Assembly: GCF_905475395.1 (NCBI RefSeq)
Contig: NC_058341.1
Location: forward strand, 32,193,501-32,257,500
DNA: 64,000 nt
Origin: Chrysoperla carnea
Taxonomy: Eukaryota > Arthropoda > Insecta > Neuroptera > Chrysopidae
Direction: 5' to 3'
Part shown: positions 32,366 to 45,185 of the stretch, one piece after another
How the letters are laid out: the number at the start of each line of letters is the position of its first letter
Position numbering within the stretch: position 1 is the first letter of the stretch
Notes under the pieces: generated by a model
Database searches by the model: none
What the model was told of the DNA's origin: nothing
What the model saw: only the letters and a program-made list of their open reading frames with translations
Position numbers and translations under genes: made by a program

Positions 32366-35300
32366 CATATAGCGATTTTATTTTATTACATTTTTTTTTG
32401 TAAAATTTCACTGGCATATTATACATTGAACTAACATTTGAGTTAATATGCTTGTTTTTAAATATGACACTCTAGTTTTAGTTATTTTACAAAATGAATG
32501 AATCGATTCTGCTCCTTCACGAGCCATTAAATAGTTCAAGGGCATTCCAAATAGTTATTGTTTATTTACAAATAAAAAATAATCACAAGTTTGTTACTAA
32601 AAAATTGTATAGAATTTTTTAACTCCTTCTTATGGACTTTGTACCAACTCAAATCTATCACGTCGGATTTTCTTGAAAACCTCACTTGAAAAATCGAAAA
32701 TTCGAGTAAATCAAGTGTATAGTAGAGGAAATGCTGAATCAAGAGCGAACATCGCAGTCGTCGAAAATGTCAGTTGATCATATCCTAACAAATGAACGAT
32801 CCCTGGCTATTTTGTGGTAATCCATGCCAGAAGAAAAAATATTTCAAAGACAAAAATATTAATTATCCCTACCTACTTCTTCAATTAATCAAATTTCAGA
32901 TTTGTTTACTTTTCAAATGATTTTTGCAAGAAAATCTAACATTAGAGTAATAAAATAAAGCTTTATTCAACCTTCTTTGCTCTGTTCTTACTATAAGTTA
33001 AATTGTACCCTCTGCTTTAATATCAAAATTTCGATTACTTCTAAGTGAGTTATACATAGCTTTGAAATATCGCACACACTAACACAATTTTGGCTCTTCC
33101 AAACAGCAATACCAAATTATGATAATTATTTACTCTACAAAGAAAGTATAAAAATATGGTGGAAGAGTCGAGAAGAATTATTTTTAGACCTAAAAGAATT
33201 TGCCTAATGACACCACAAATCTTGTACGCTTATATTTCTTTTAGAATCTAAAATAAAAATTTTCTAAAATGGTTTTAGAGTTATAAGATACATCGAAAAT
33301 TGGTCATAATGGTTTTTAGGAATGCCCGAAATTTATAGTTGAAGGAAAGTAAGTTTGATATAGTAAAAATTAGAAAATATTTAGAGTGATTGTTATCTTT
33401 ATTTTAATTAAAAGCTTTCTCAAATAGTGCGTGAAAAAATATGAAAGTATGGTTTGGTAAAATATTTTATAGAAGGGCAAGTCGGCGACAATCTGGTTAT
33501 AAAATTGATTGAAACTCAAATTTTATCTACAACAGATAAAATTTACAATTCAAGTATTCAATTTGTGCAGGCATAATGTCTAACTAGGCCAACCATACTG
33601 TGAAAGAGAGTGAATTACTTTAAGACAACTTGATGAGTTTGAGTGAATTATCTTATAAAATTTTTGAATCAACACAATATGTTATTTCGTAACTTTTTTA
33701 GTGAAGAAGAAAGATAGAAAATGACGTTTAAATATTATTTATGTTACAATATTATCGATTATTCTCTATTATTATCATTGTTTGTCAACAAACACAAATA
33801 TCATATCCTGTATTTTTTTTTTGTTATTATTACTATACTAGAAGTTATATAGTACGAGAACCGATTGCAGGATCCTTTATCAGATAACATCAAAGCTCAG
33901 TTTACGTTAACAAGCTTTTAACACTTTGACCTTTGCGTAATATATGAATGTAATAGGATTTTTAAATATAAAGTATAGTTTTAAAACATGTGGGCTAAAA
34001 AGTACAAAATAATGTTTAATGTATTGTAAATGATACTGTCGTAACAAAATTTCTTTTATTATTTTTATACTTTATGGTTTTAAGACTAAATCAAAATTAC
34101 GGGCATTGACCAGTATTGAATTTTCAGTCAGTAATCTATCAGTATTGATGTTTGTATATACTAACTGGAATTTGAAACTTTTGAACATTTAGCAAAGCGA
34201 GGCACCCGGTCTTTTGTGCGTTCTTGAACCTAGCATATGGGCAATTTTCGATATTTTGTGTAACTCAAAATTCGGTTTTAGGACTCCTGTAAAGGTCGGT
34301 TGTACGTCACTTATTTTAGAAATCTTGCAAAAAGGTCTAGATCGACTTTTATTTTATTTTTTTCTTAATATGGTGTTTGGTGGTCATCATATTGAATTTT
34401 CATTCCTTCGGCATATCTTCATTAACACTTACAAGATTAAGATAACTCGATTTACGTTGGAATAATCAAGATCAGCTCACTTTTTGCGTTTGGTCTCTGT
34501 CAGAAAGGAATAAACTTATTACTACTCCTTCGTGTCGCGCAGTCGGGTTAAAAGGGCTACAATTTTATCGAGTATAGTTTACTTCAATAAACTCTTGGAC
34601 CATTAGGTGTTGTACCTAGTAGGTACTAGGCAGATAGATATACTACACATATAGAGTTAGATTGGTTATTCGAGTGTATAAAACAAATTTATTACCACAT
34701 ATCTGTACACTATTGAACACACAGTTCCAAAGATAAACCGTAACATCTGTTTCATGGCTTTGTTTTGGTTTATTATTGTTATTATTGATAACAATATTTC
34801 AACTAACATTTTATAACATGTAATAATAAATATAAACGTAAATATTATCTAAAGTTTCCGTATTACGCGTATTCCGTGTTCGTTACAGAGTGTATGTTTC
34901 CTTTGCCTAAAACCATATCTATATTTTTATTTTAAATTTACTATGTGAATCGAAATTCATTGCTTGGTTGAATTGATTACTTAATAGCTTTGAAGTCTCA
35001 ACCTATGTTAATGTATATTTGGATTTTCAGATCGCCGTTATTTTTGTATAGAGAAAGGTTGATAATTGATAATTAACTACCTTTTTAATCTGGAAAAATT
35101 CTCCAAAGAATTTAAAGTTTAATTTATGTAAGAATGGAGGCGCGATGAAGCAGGTACCTCAGCGAAATCTTATTGTAGATTATATTCCTAATGAGTTATT
35201 TGAGTAATAAGAAAGTCCTTTCGTCATATAATTCATTATTCTAGTATTTATATTATTTCATTCGAACAAGTTTCTTAAATGACCTTTACATTTTCAGTTT

Positions 35301-36681
35301 AACTGCATAATGTTATACGGGAAATGTCATGGTTGTATAATGACCTGATAACAAACAAATTTTAGTATTTGGAGCTGAGATACAATAATCTATTTTGCAA
35401 TATTAAGTGTAAAGATAAAAGCTTTTCTGTACTAAGTGGAAAAAATACTGTAAATAATACACTTTTTTAAGATTAATTAATTCCTATTCATCAGACCCGC
35501 TTCTTTCCCAACTATGGAAAATTAATAATACTTTTTTGGCAGCGACAGTTTTTCTAAGTCTTAAAACATTGAAAAGTGCAACAAAAAGGATAGCAAATAC
35601 AAAGACGAGCAGCTAAGGCAAATAAACTGAATTACCTGGGATGTAATAAACATATTCTCTGTCCCTTTTTCATTAGAAAGGGCTCAAAATAGATAAAAGT
35701 TCGATGCGATTGCTTCAAGAAATCGATTCAATACTTGATATAAGAACAAAATGAAGCAGTATCAGTCGTCTGATTATCTAAAAGCACGTACATCAAAGCT
35801 TGCTAGATTTTTTGGTTAGTTCAAATATGCCAGAAATATAAATTTGATGTAGTCTACGTTCTCTTAAGGAACTAATTATTCCTTAAGGTAGTTCCTAAAA
35901 AGTGAATAAATGATCGTACTTGAGACTTCTATTTCGAATCTTATGTATAAATTCTGTTAGTTGCGATTTAAAGATTTTTATAAGAAAGCGAGATTGGTTT
36001 GGTCCTTCCAGGGGAACTTCCTTAATTATTAAATTTTTTTTTCAAATAACATAGATAACGAAATTATGGTATATGGAACTCTCTCTGTGCACAAGGTTTT
36101 ATAAAACGTGACTATTTGTTTTGTTTTTATAACACTGATTAAAACACGTTGTTTTAATTGTGATTAAAAATAGATGTTTTATATAATAATTTTTGTCATT
36201 TGTAAAAAATGGATAAATTTAACAGTATATAAAAATAATACATCCGTATATAAATTAATCCGTACCCTGTATAGATGGGTACCCATAGACCAAAAATGTT
36301 ATGTGCTAAACAGTAACTACATATATACTGTTGCTGCACTGCGTCACAGAGTTATACACTCTGCAATAACGAGCTATTTTCTAGTCAAATAGTAGTGCCT
36401 ACCAAAGAGATACGAGATGCTTGTTTATGCTTTACTTTTGGTACCTATAACAAAACTGTAGTAGACTACTTCACATCCGAAAAAATATAGATACTTGAAT
36501 AGAGTCAGCCTATTTCCTTCTTTTTATTGTTATCATATTCTTGTTTATATAATAGGGGAGGATGTAGTATCTCGGGTAAATTTTACCGTAAATCACTTTC
36601 AATGTTTCTATACTTAGTCACAGTTGAAGCAACCAAGATTATGCGTTTTTATTTTCAAGAAAAATCAAAATACTTTTTTGA

Positions 36682-36737
36682 AGTAGAAAAAGTAAAAATT
36701 TTAGTAGAAAAAGTAAAAAGTCTAAGTAGAAAAAGTA
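36682..36737. repeat. Tandem repeat, three units of 21-22 bp
   Basis: AGTAGAAAAAGTAAAA begins at 36682 and 36703, and a variant, AGTAGAAAAAGTACAC, begins at 36725. A short open frame across it is a by-product of the repeat. Confidence 0.7.
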
Positions 36738-39586
36738 CACAAAATTAAATATCTACAAAGAAAAAATGTTGCATCATTGAAATTTTTCACAATTGCTTAT
36801 AAGACTGTAGCAACTTTGCACCGAAAAATCGACTATTCAAAAGAAGGGCTTATACGCCTTTTGTGAAGTTTAAGTTTTTGAGCGGGAAAAAACTACGCAA
36901 CAATTTTTTTTAAATTATTCAAAAATTATTTGGAGCTGAAGTAATTGTGGGCATTTATCTTATTTATTCGAGCTTCTAGTTTAAAAATTGATCGAGATAT
37001 GATAAATTTAAAAGCGCGCATTTTTTGTCTTATTCAAGGATGCGCGATATCCTCTCATTTAAATTTTCTGCAATATTAAAAATAGTATAACTTCGTCAAT
37101 TTTTTGCGAATCAAAAAAAATCAAAAAGTATTTGAAATGGGAGACTTTTTTTTAATGATTTTTTAAAAAATTTTTTTAATTCATAATAAATACTTGATAA
37201 AATTAATTTGATAAAAAATTATTGCCAATTTGAGAATTGTTTAAAATATTTAATATCAATACTACTTACAACTTTTTTTATCTGGCCACTAAGAAACTTC
37301 TAAAAAAACTTTTCGTGATTTTACAAACCTATTCTACTTAATCACTGCTTATTGGTAATAATTTTAACAAAATGTAAAATTTCGAAGTTTAGTTTGAAAA
37401 AATATACCGTCAGGTTATGATAACAGATAACATTAAATTATATATTTATTTTCTGCTTTGTTTTAGCCTGCCATATATGGGCTAGTCTAACACAAGTGGA
37501 GAAAAAAAAGTCTCAATCGCCTCGAGACAAGAAAAATATTATTTAAGCCTGTAACAGGACGCTCACTTGTAGAATTTTCAATGTTAGAATAACATACATT
37601 ATATGATGTTGTTTCCTACAGACTTAACTCTTAAGATTACATATTAATGAGAACGTTTTCTTGTACAATTGGTAGGGGGTGATTCTAGGCATATTAAGAT
37701 GTGATCTATGGTACATTATCTTGTTGAACCACATATTTTGCAACATGGATATTAGCTTTTTATCGAAAGCAATTGAACATTTAAATTCTCCAAAAATGGA
37801 TTCTGTGTAGGATTAATACAGTTATTTCCAATGCTATATTTTATTGTATGGCTTAAAAAATCGCATAAAAATAAATTTCGATGCCTGGCATGACACTTCC
37901 CCTTAAAATATAATAATGAAATGAAATATCAAATAACTTGTCACATAAAAGCTTCAAGCTATTATGCTAGTTAACCAAACTTGTTGTGTCTTCTCATCTT
38001 AACTTAATCATTATTACAAATTCGAAAGTCTGTTTTGAAAGTGTGTGTCCCTCATGCCAATCAAAACATATCAAATTGGTGATTTTTAGATTAATTTGAT
38101 CCCTGGAAAATATAAAATTACCCTGTGTAAATTGTCAATTCAAATATACAGACTGATTGATAGATTGATGTCTTTCGTGAAAAGGGGAATAGTTAAATTG
38201 CAAACCATATTAATAATATACATCAGGTTGGAAATTGAACGGTTCACAAAACATATGCAGATTTTAAGTTATTTTTTTTAAAAATTTTTTTATATTAAAA
38301 GTAATAGTTTTTTATAAGTTAGCTGAAATGTGAAAGTGTTGAAAAACAACAAAATCTTCAAAACCGCTTTCCCTCTCTAACTAAAGATCAATTCAGATTT
38401 ATTTGTAATTTTCTTTATTATGATGTTTATTTTGGTATAACTAATTTTCAGTTCACTGTCATATCTTGGTCACTATTACTTTTTCTGTCCAATGACCACA
38501 TTCTGGTAAACTTTAAAACTTTATACTTTATAGTATTAAAGTTCATAAACAAATGGCTACAAATATTAATCAACTCTCACTGTACCAAATATAGTTTAGT
38601 TTTTCTTAAGATCATTGAACCAATGTGACAAAGTTTAAACTATAAATTTAATAATATATTTAAAGTTTTCTTACCATATTTATTGGTTTTATTAATAAAT
38701 TATAATAACTTCATAAAAAGTTTGGAACTTTCTGTAATAAAATAAAATATAACACAAATATAATTTTCCTAAAAGAAAATGAAAAAAAACGCATAATATA
38801 TCAGGTTTTTCAAACAGAAAAATTTTTCAAACTAAATCGTTGGACTAAAAGTACAAGTATTACTTTTAAAAAGTATAATAATTAACTAAAATGAAACAGA
38901 ATTAACAGAAATATTTACAAAAAGAAATGTCACTAGATATCCTTGATATCCATTAGTAGGAATGAGCTGCATAAGTATCTCATTTAATACGTATACCAAA
39001 ATACCACTTCCCAGTGTATATTGAAACAGGAAGTAACGTCAAAATCATAGTGTATCGTATATTAAACATCATTAAATATTCAAAATAATAATTTCATGTG
39101 GTGAAAATAATATCAAGGTTTATTATAATAACAATGTTCCTCAGATGTATCTATCCTAAGCTAGGCATTTATTACAATGTTCCCACAGGATCACACATAT
39201 CTACGACAGATGTATATGGATTTGCAATTAAATTATACGATTAAAATTATACCTCATACTAAATACTTAGTTTACGACACCATACTAATAGCTAAATCAA
39301 ATGAAATAGGTCTAATTACAATTTAAGGATGATATTATATTAACAATTAAAATTTAATTAGGGATTAACTTCTAATGAATGTAAAATATTTGTGTTACCT
39401 TTAGGCTAATATTAATCTAAGAGCGTTTATATTTTCGATAATAAGAATCAGTAAATGAAATATTTTATAAATAATCCGCCAATTTTAGTTCAGAAAAATT
39501 GTAAATTACTCCAAAAGAGATCTTCCAATTAAAATAGAATGAAGACCTCCGACAGAAGTGAAAACTTAAAACTTTGATATAACTGT

Positions 39587-39587
<1 letters not shown>

Positions 39588-39622
<35 letters not shown>
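39588..39622. repeat. Uninterrupted 35-base T tract
   Basis: This is the longest homopolymer in the window. It could be a slipped microsatellite or the poly(A) tail of a retroposed sequence on the - strand, but no retroelement body is recognisable at 39623 onwards. Confidence 0.8.
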
Positions 39623-39628
<6 letters not shown>

Positions 39629-40010
39629 TAAATAAAATTTCATAATTTTTAAATTGTAATTATTCATACTAACTAAACACGACCACGTTTCTCTGTGACT
39701 TTATCTGATACTAATTATTAGGGGATTAAATAAAAATAGCCTAGAAACACATTAGACATTTATATGACTTCCTTCCGTCTTCAGTTGTATATATTAAGAG
39801 AAAAGGTCGAAACCTCGGACTGCTTTCTTTCAGTCTTTTAAAGTCAAGATGAAGACATTACATTTTTACTTTAAAAGAAAAAATACCCGAAAAAATTGAT
39901 TGTTTTTTAAATATAATTGAAAAATTTTATTAGAAGATTTTATGAAAATTCATTAGCGCAAAGGAGAATTTTCTTAAGAATTCAGCAAAAACACCGTCAT
40001 TGATCATACG

Positions 40011-40250
40011 AAATTTATTTTAAAGTTTTTAAATGTTTATTTTCAACTTTTTAAATGTTTATAAAATAGTTCTGTATTAAAAACACTGCTCTACAAATAT
40101 TAAAAGCAACAATTTATTTTCTGTATACGAACTCTAGGAAAACGCAATACTATGCTTAAAATTCAATCTTAACTTCGGATTAAAATCACAGTATCGCTAG
40201 TCTAAGTAGAAAATTAACAAATGTTAAAACACTTGGAAGCTAACATTATC
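40011..40250 (+). repeat. Direct repeat DR1, left copy
   Basis: About 240 bases are nearly identical to 41441-41676. Shared runs include TTATTTTCAACTTTTTAAAT, ACACTGCTCTACA, AATACTATGCTTAAAATTCA and CAGTATCGCTAGTCTAAGTA. The two copies lie 1430 bases apart in the same orientation and bracket the GC-rich exon at 40853-41005. No TG...CA ends or target duplication support a long-terminal-repeat reading. Confidence 0.85.
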
Positions 40251-40852
40251 ATACGAAATGTTTCGAAATTTGAAACAGTGGAATCAAATTCAAAATTGTT
40301 GGTAGTTGACTAAAACTAGATTCAAAGTAAATTAAATTAATTGAGTTTTACATAGGTAATAGTTATAGAGATAACCACATACCTACTACATACATTTAGT
40401 TTATGCGGCAAAAGGTAAAAAACTATATCTACAGCTCTAAATAGATTATAACAACAGTAGAAGAGCTCTTCTAGATAACGAATTTGCGGCAATATAATAT
40501 ACAGGATGTCCCGGCAATATAATATACACTTGAATATCTTGTTTTCTTTTGATTAAATGCATATAATGATATACTTTTAAGAACATTTCCTCCGAAAGCT
40601 AACATATTGCAAAAAAATGTTTTTGACAAAAATTGATAGTTTTTTTTATGAGGATCAATTTTTTAAGTTAAAGTGGTATTCTATCTCTTACCGTTTAAGA
40701 TCTTAATTAAAGAAACCCGAAGAACTAGGTCCAATCTGATATCAGAACATAATACTGATATAATGGTAAAAATTTTGAAACATAAAGAAATGCGGACATT
40801 AAATTGTTAGAATAAATATAATTTACATGTGTCGAGTGGAGTTGTGTCTTAA

Positions 40853-41005
40853 TTAAAAAGAAAATAGAGGAAACAATTCTAACTCTTTAAATAAACCTCC
40901 CACATCGATACCCGATCTACTTTGAGTTGCTATTTGATCGGCTGGTGCCCTCCAAGATGCCGTGCCCGGATGCCACCCCTCTTGTAGTCCCGAGTAAAAA
41001 CGGCC
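40853..41005 (-). CDS. Probable last coding exon of an unrecognised conserved gene
   Basis: A GC-rich island in otherwise AT-rich DNA. On the - strand a strong splice acceptor (pyrimidine-rich tract ending TTTTGCAACAG, with AG at 41007-41006) is followed by 50 open codons to a TAA at 40855-40853. The product contains LQEGWHPGTASWRAPADQ and SRSGIDVGG, tryptophan-, proline- and glycine-rich, with no low-complexity look. The frame could start upstream in any phase, and phase 0 is assumed. Earlier exons would lie at higher coordinates, but I could not find them in the window, which implies a long intron of at least several kilobases. The + strand also has an open frame across the island but lacks splice signals. 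I do not recognise the family. Confidence 0.55.
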   Translation of the reverse strand, partial: GRFYSGLQEGWHPGTASWRAPADQIATQSRSGIDVGGLFKELELFPLFSF

Positions 41006-41440
41006 CTGTTGCAAAAGAAATGATAACACGTTACCTCAAAAAACTACTCTAAAATTAAAATTAGGTTTGTTTTTAATTCATAAAAAAAAACATTCGTTTA
41101 TTTAAACCTATAATAGGGTATGTAAAAGCTCACTTTAAAAGCTTTGAACGTATTTCTATGTATCGCATAGACTATGCTAGCTATTCTATCTATAACTGAG
41201 TTATTTCCATATTCATTCAATAGTTGCATGCATGCATATCCTGTTCAATGGTTTCTGAAATTGAAGGAAACATATGTTCTTAAAAAGTTTATTTGTTTTT
41301 AGAAAGTTTTTAGAAATAAATGAAAATTGTAACATATTTTGTTTTTCAATGCTCAACAAATATTTTTCTAAACTACTATATTATAGCTATTATCTAAACA
41401 CGTTTTTTTTAAAAGTTTTCTAAATACCAAATGACCTTAA

Positions 41441-41676
41441 AAATTTATTTCAAAGTTTTCTAAATGTTTATTTTCAACTTTTTAAATGTTTATAAAATAG
41501 TTCTGTATTAAAAACACTGCTCTACACACATTAAAAGCAACAATTTATTTCCTGTATACGAAGGAAAGCGCAATACTATGCTTAAAATTCAATCTTAACT
41601 TCGGATTCCAATCACAGTATCGCTAGTCTAAGTAGAAAATTCACAAATGTTAAAACACTTGGAAGCTAACATTATC
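41441..41676 (+). repeat. Direct repeat DR1, right copy
   Basis: Partner of 40011-40250, with roughly a dozen differences including a short deletion near 41560 (ACTCTAGGAAAA reduced to GGAAAG). Similarity ends sharply at ACATTATC in both copies. Confidence 0.85.
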
Positions 41677-43934
41677 TTTGTTATTGCTTGTTAGATTACG
41701 TTTCATTCAAACTATCCGCGGCTCCAATATGTACAATATTATGTTAATCAGAAAATGAGTCAATTAACCAACATTAAATAGTGTTTTCGTTAAAAGTGGA
41801 AAAAAATTGTAATATATTTTTAGTTTTATTTTTTTTTTTTAATTGTTTTTCGTTTAAAATATTTAAATTAAATAAATAAATATGCTAATTGGTATAAAAT
41901 GGTACAGAACAATTAATTGAAAAACGTATTATAAATATACTAGCTCTAATGCGGTATCCGTGGCTAGATACAGTCTAGAAAAATATATGTAATACAAAAT
42001 ATTAATAGTAATTTACTTTCTTTTTATTTTAAGGCAATTTCATTACTGATATGATATAAAAATTACATAATGAACAAAATTAAAGTTTAATATTATTTCT
42101 CTATCCTGTTTTTCTTACGCAGTACATTTTTAGATCGTGAATCTATTTTTCTTCATTAGTCACTACGATTAGCTTTCAATTGAGAGATCAATCACAAAAT
42201 TTGATTTAAAGAATAAGGAAGATAAAGTCTTTAAAAGTCGGAATAAAATAATTTCCTGCAAAAGATTAAAAGCTTAACGTTAGCTTATTGTACAGAAATC
42301 TGTAAGTACGTAAATTTGATTCAAATATTAAATATAAGTTTTACAAAATTCAATAGATTCAGTCTAATAGCCTCGGATCGAGATTTGACGTATGGGATAT
42401 AAAACAATCATCTCTGTTTGCAATTATGACAATTATATTGTGGACTGATAAAATATATAGTTTTAGACAAACTTTCGGGTGGTAATTATAAATCAGAATT
42501 TAAAATTTGGTTTGAGTCTTTAATGGAGGGGGTTTTTTGAGTCTCCCTTTACGACGTCTTGGTTATATTTCTCAATTTTTATTCAAGAAAGAATTATTCT
42601 GTAGAGAATAAAATTCTATAAGGTTAATCATATTTTATTTCCATAAATAATATTTATATTGCCAATTTAACACCATCTTCTTCTGTTATACAAATACAAC
42701 TTATATGCATGCATTATATAATACCTATAAAAGTATACCGATATGATAAAAGATAATGTGAAGTACCTCGGGTAACATAAAACTATAGGAAAACAAAATT
42801 TAGTACCTAACTAGAAGACAAGCAACCTTTGATTAATTTTCCATGTTTATTTGGTAAATCAAGTCAAACAGAAATAACATTTTTTAATGTCAACTGTTGT
42901 GTTTTCAATCACATTCTACTTCAATCACTTTTATTGATGGTTATACCGCTAAGCCATATTTCGGACGTAAATATAACGTAAAATATTAAGCAGAAAGTTT
43001 TAAAAGACGTACAATCACGTACTTTGAAACAAACAACCTACTGTACCATTGATACATGTTTATGATTGGTACGCACTAAATTCATTTCAGATAATGACTA
43101 GAGTAGTACAATGAAAAAAAAAAAAACTGTTGTTCAATCCAAGTCAATACTGACCCGAGTCACATCCATTTCGAGTCAAAACAAATATCAGTTGAAGCGG
43201 TTACATGAATGTCCACAGAAAAAGAAAATGTTTGTAAGAGAAACTTGTAGCGTTTCCTATGAAGAAGAGCGCCTTTAGGTACAACGGGTAGGAGTGATCC
43301 AAGGTACATAAGGGTGTGATCCATCGCATATTATGATCTTGCATCAAGTCGTTAACAAAACTGTTAACATGATTATAATTTTTCATCGATAGCTATTTAA
43401 ATTATTTTAACTCTCAAAAAATGTAAATAAAAATACTATAAGTAGAGACTATTTCTACTGTGATATTTTAAAGAATGTCTTTAAGAAACACAAATGTAAA
43501 TTTTAATCGCTGGTTCTACACTTTTCCTTATATACTCGAAGATTCTAACTGTGTTCTTCTTATAACTCATACCGACATCGCAACGGGTATACTTTAAAAT
43601 TATAATTTATGCGAAATATGAAAATCCTACTCATTAATTTTATAAAATTTCGTCGATTCCTATTATTTTTAATTAATTGTTACTGATTACAACAAGAATT
43701 ATACATGATAAATTTACAAATAAGTAATAGTATGGCTGACTAGTATAGGTTGGTAATCTATCAAAATATTATAAATTTCGTAATAAATCATTATTATTTA
43801 ACGCTATATATATTTAAAATTAGTGAAATTGTTATAAAATGAATACCTAGGTAGCTAACCTTTAATTACCGGAACTTGTCACCTGGGGAATATTAAAAAC
43901 CATCGTAATACATAATTATAATATGTATAATATA

Positions 43935-44213
43935 CAGTGTGTTCAATTAAGTCGAGACCACATGGAAAATTTTTTTATTATTTGTGTTAAGAAAAAAAGT
44001 TATAATCGACAAAAAGTTTTACATAGCCTAGAACAGAATATGAAATAATCGGATATCAATTTTTTGTAGGTATTCGTATACGAAGTTTGTCTAAAATTCT
44101 GTCTATTTTGTCCTTACCATGAGAAGAATTGTATTTTAAGTCATGCAAAACTTTTTTGCATAAAACAAATAATAAAAGTTTTTCGTATGGTACCGACTTA
44201 ATTGGACGCACTG
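43935..44213. mobile_element. Tc1/mariner-type MITE with TA duplication
   Basis: The left end CAGTGTGTTCAATTAAGTC pairs with a right end that reads CAGTGCGTCCAATTAAGTC on the opposite strand, two mismatches in 19 bases. TA lies directly outside both ends (43933-43934 and 44214-44215). At 279 bp it is non-autonomous. A diverged relative, sharing an AAAATTTTTTxTTATTTG block and a TTCGTATxCGAxGTTTGT block, lies at about 60632-60790. Confidence 0.8.
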
Positions 44214-45114
44214 TAAATTAATATGTTGAGTATACACATTATGATAGTAAATTTTTGAGGCTTGTTCAGTAACTTTCTGAATATGGTCCTTGGGAATCTT
44301 TTATTTTTTATCTAACATGTACGTTACCCACTTACAAAAGTTTCGAAAAAACCGTCTCAATCATATTCATCTTCACAATTTTATATCAGGGAGCCAATAA
44401 CTTAACGCGGTGAGACTGTTTCAGGAATCTAATCCAGGTTAATGTTTGATTCTCGACAAAGTTCTAAGCTAATGCTATTTTCCTAAAATAGCAAGATTTA
44501 TATCTCAAGACTAAACAAAATTGTAGACGTATAAATTTTTATTTTTTTATACCGATTTTCGGCGTGAAAGCAATAATCTTATATCAGAAATTTAAATAAT
44601 TTGTATAATATATAACAAAATTGTGTATGCTAAGTATCTACATAAAATTATGTTATTATGTACTATATCTCGTGGGTGCATGTAGGCTTTTACAAAATTT
44701 ATGTTAAATAATATTTTAGTATATACTTAATCATAATAAAGTGAGACACTTAAATTTTATCGTTACATATGCAATAATTTTCCATAAGAAACTGTCACTT
44801 GTTCAATATTTTTTGTTACTTATACATATAATAAATTAAAGAGAACGGCTGAATTGGCAGCAATATAAACCTTACTTAGTAAGGAGTCACAGTCATCACT
44901 TTTAATAAAGGGATTTATTTATTCAATGTTCAAAAATTTAATTTGGATATCACACCACTCCTTTGTAAGCGTATGTACTTATGAAACTGAATTCAGGCAT
45001 ATTTAAAATGAGTATTGCTTTATATAACTGAAAATACATTTCAGAACTACGTACAAGAAGTTACAAAACAGGAGGTGCACAACTAGACGTTACTACTCTC
45101 CAAAATCCAAAATA

Positions 45115-45185
45115 TGAACGACTTTGGACGACTTTTAACGACTTTGACTACATTTACGACTTGAACGACTTTGGCTACATTTTCG
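45115..45185. repeat. Short tandem degenerate repeat
   Basis: ACGACTTTG/ACGACTTTT units recur five times, with GAACGACTTTGG and GACTACATTT/GGCTACATTT as longer repeated pieces. The period is irregular. Confidence 0.55.

Larger units (their letters stand above)
22795..40010. other. Long gene-poor stretch, no coding gene supported
   Basis: I see no signal-peptide exon, conserved domain or convincing splice series in these 17 kb. The longest open frames (for example 28157-28465 + and 34214-34465 +) resemble no family I know and match background composition. Small structures present include the hairpin at 30458-30526, the inverted-repeat element at 32096-32365, a short tandem repeat at 36682-36737 and the T-tract at 39588-39622. 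The 37670-37830 stretch has weak similarity to 43280-43440 (GTGATC blocks). It could be intergenic, or it could lie downstream of the - strand exon at 40853-41005. Confidence 0.6.

Noticed and set aside
34214-34465. 83-codon frame on the + strand as a membrane protein gene
   Set aside because: Hydrophobicity arises from AT-rich codons, and no conserved motif or gene structure supports it.
40883-41044. + strand coding frame across the GC-rich island
   Set aside because: It has no start codon near its opening and no splice acceptor, whereas the - strand has a strong acceptor and a clean stop.
40011-41676. LTR retrotransposon with 240-bp LTRs
   Set aside because: No TG...CA ends, no primer-binding site, no target duplication and no gag-pol sequence are present between the repeats.
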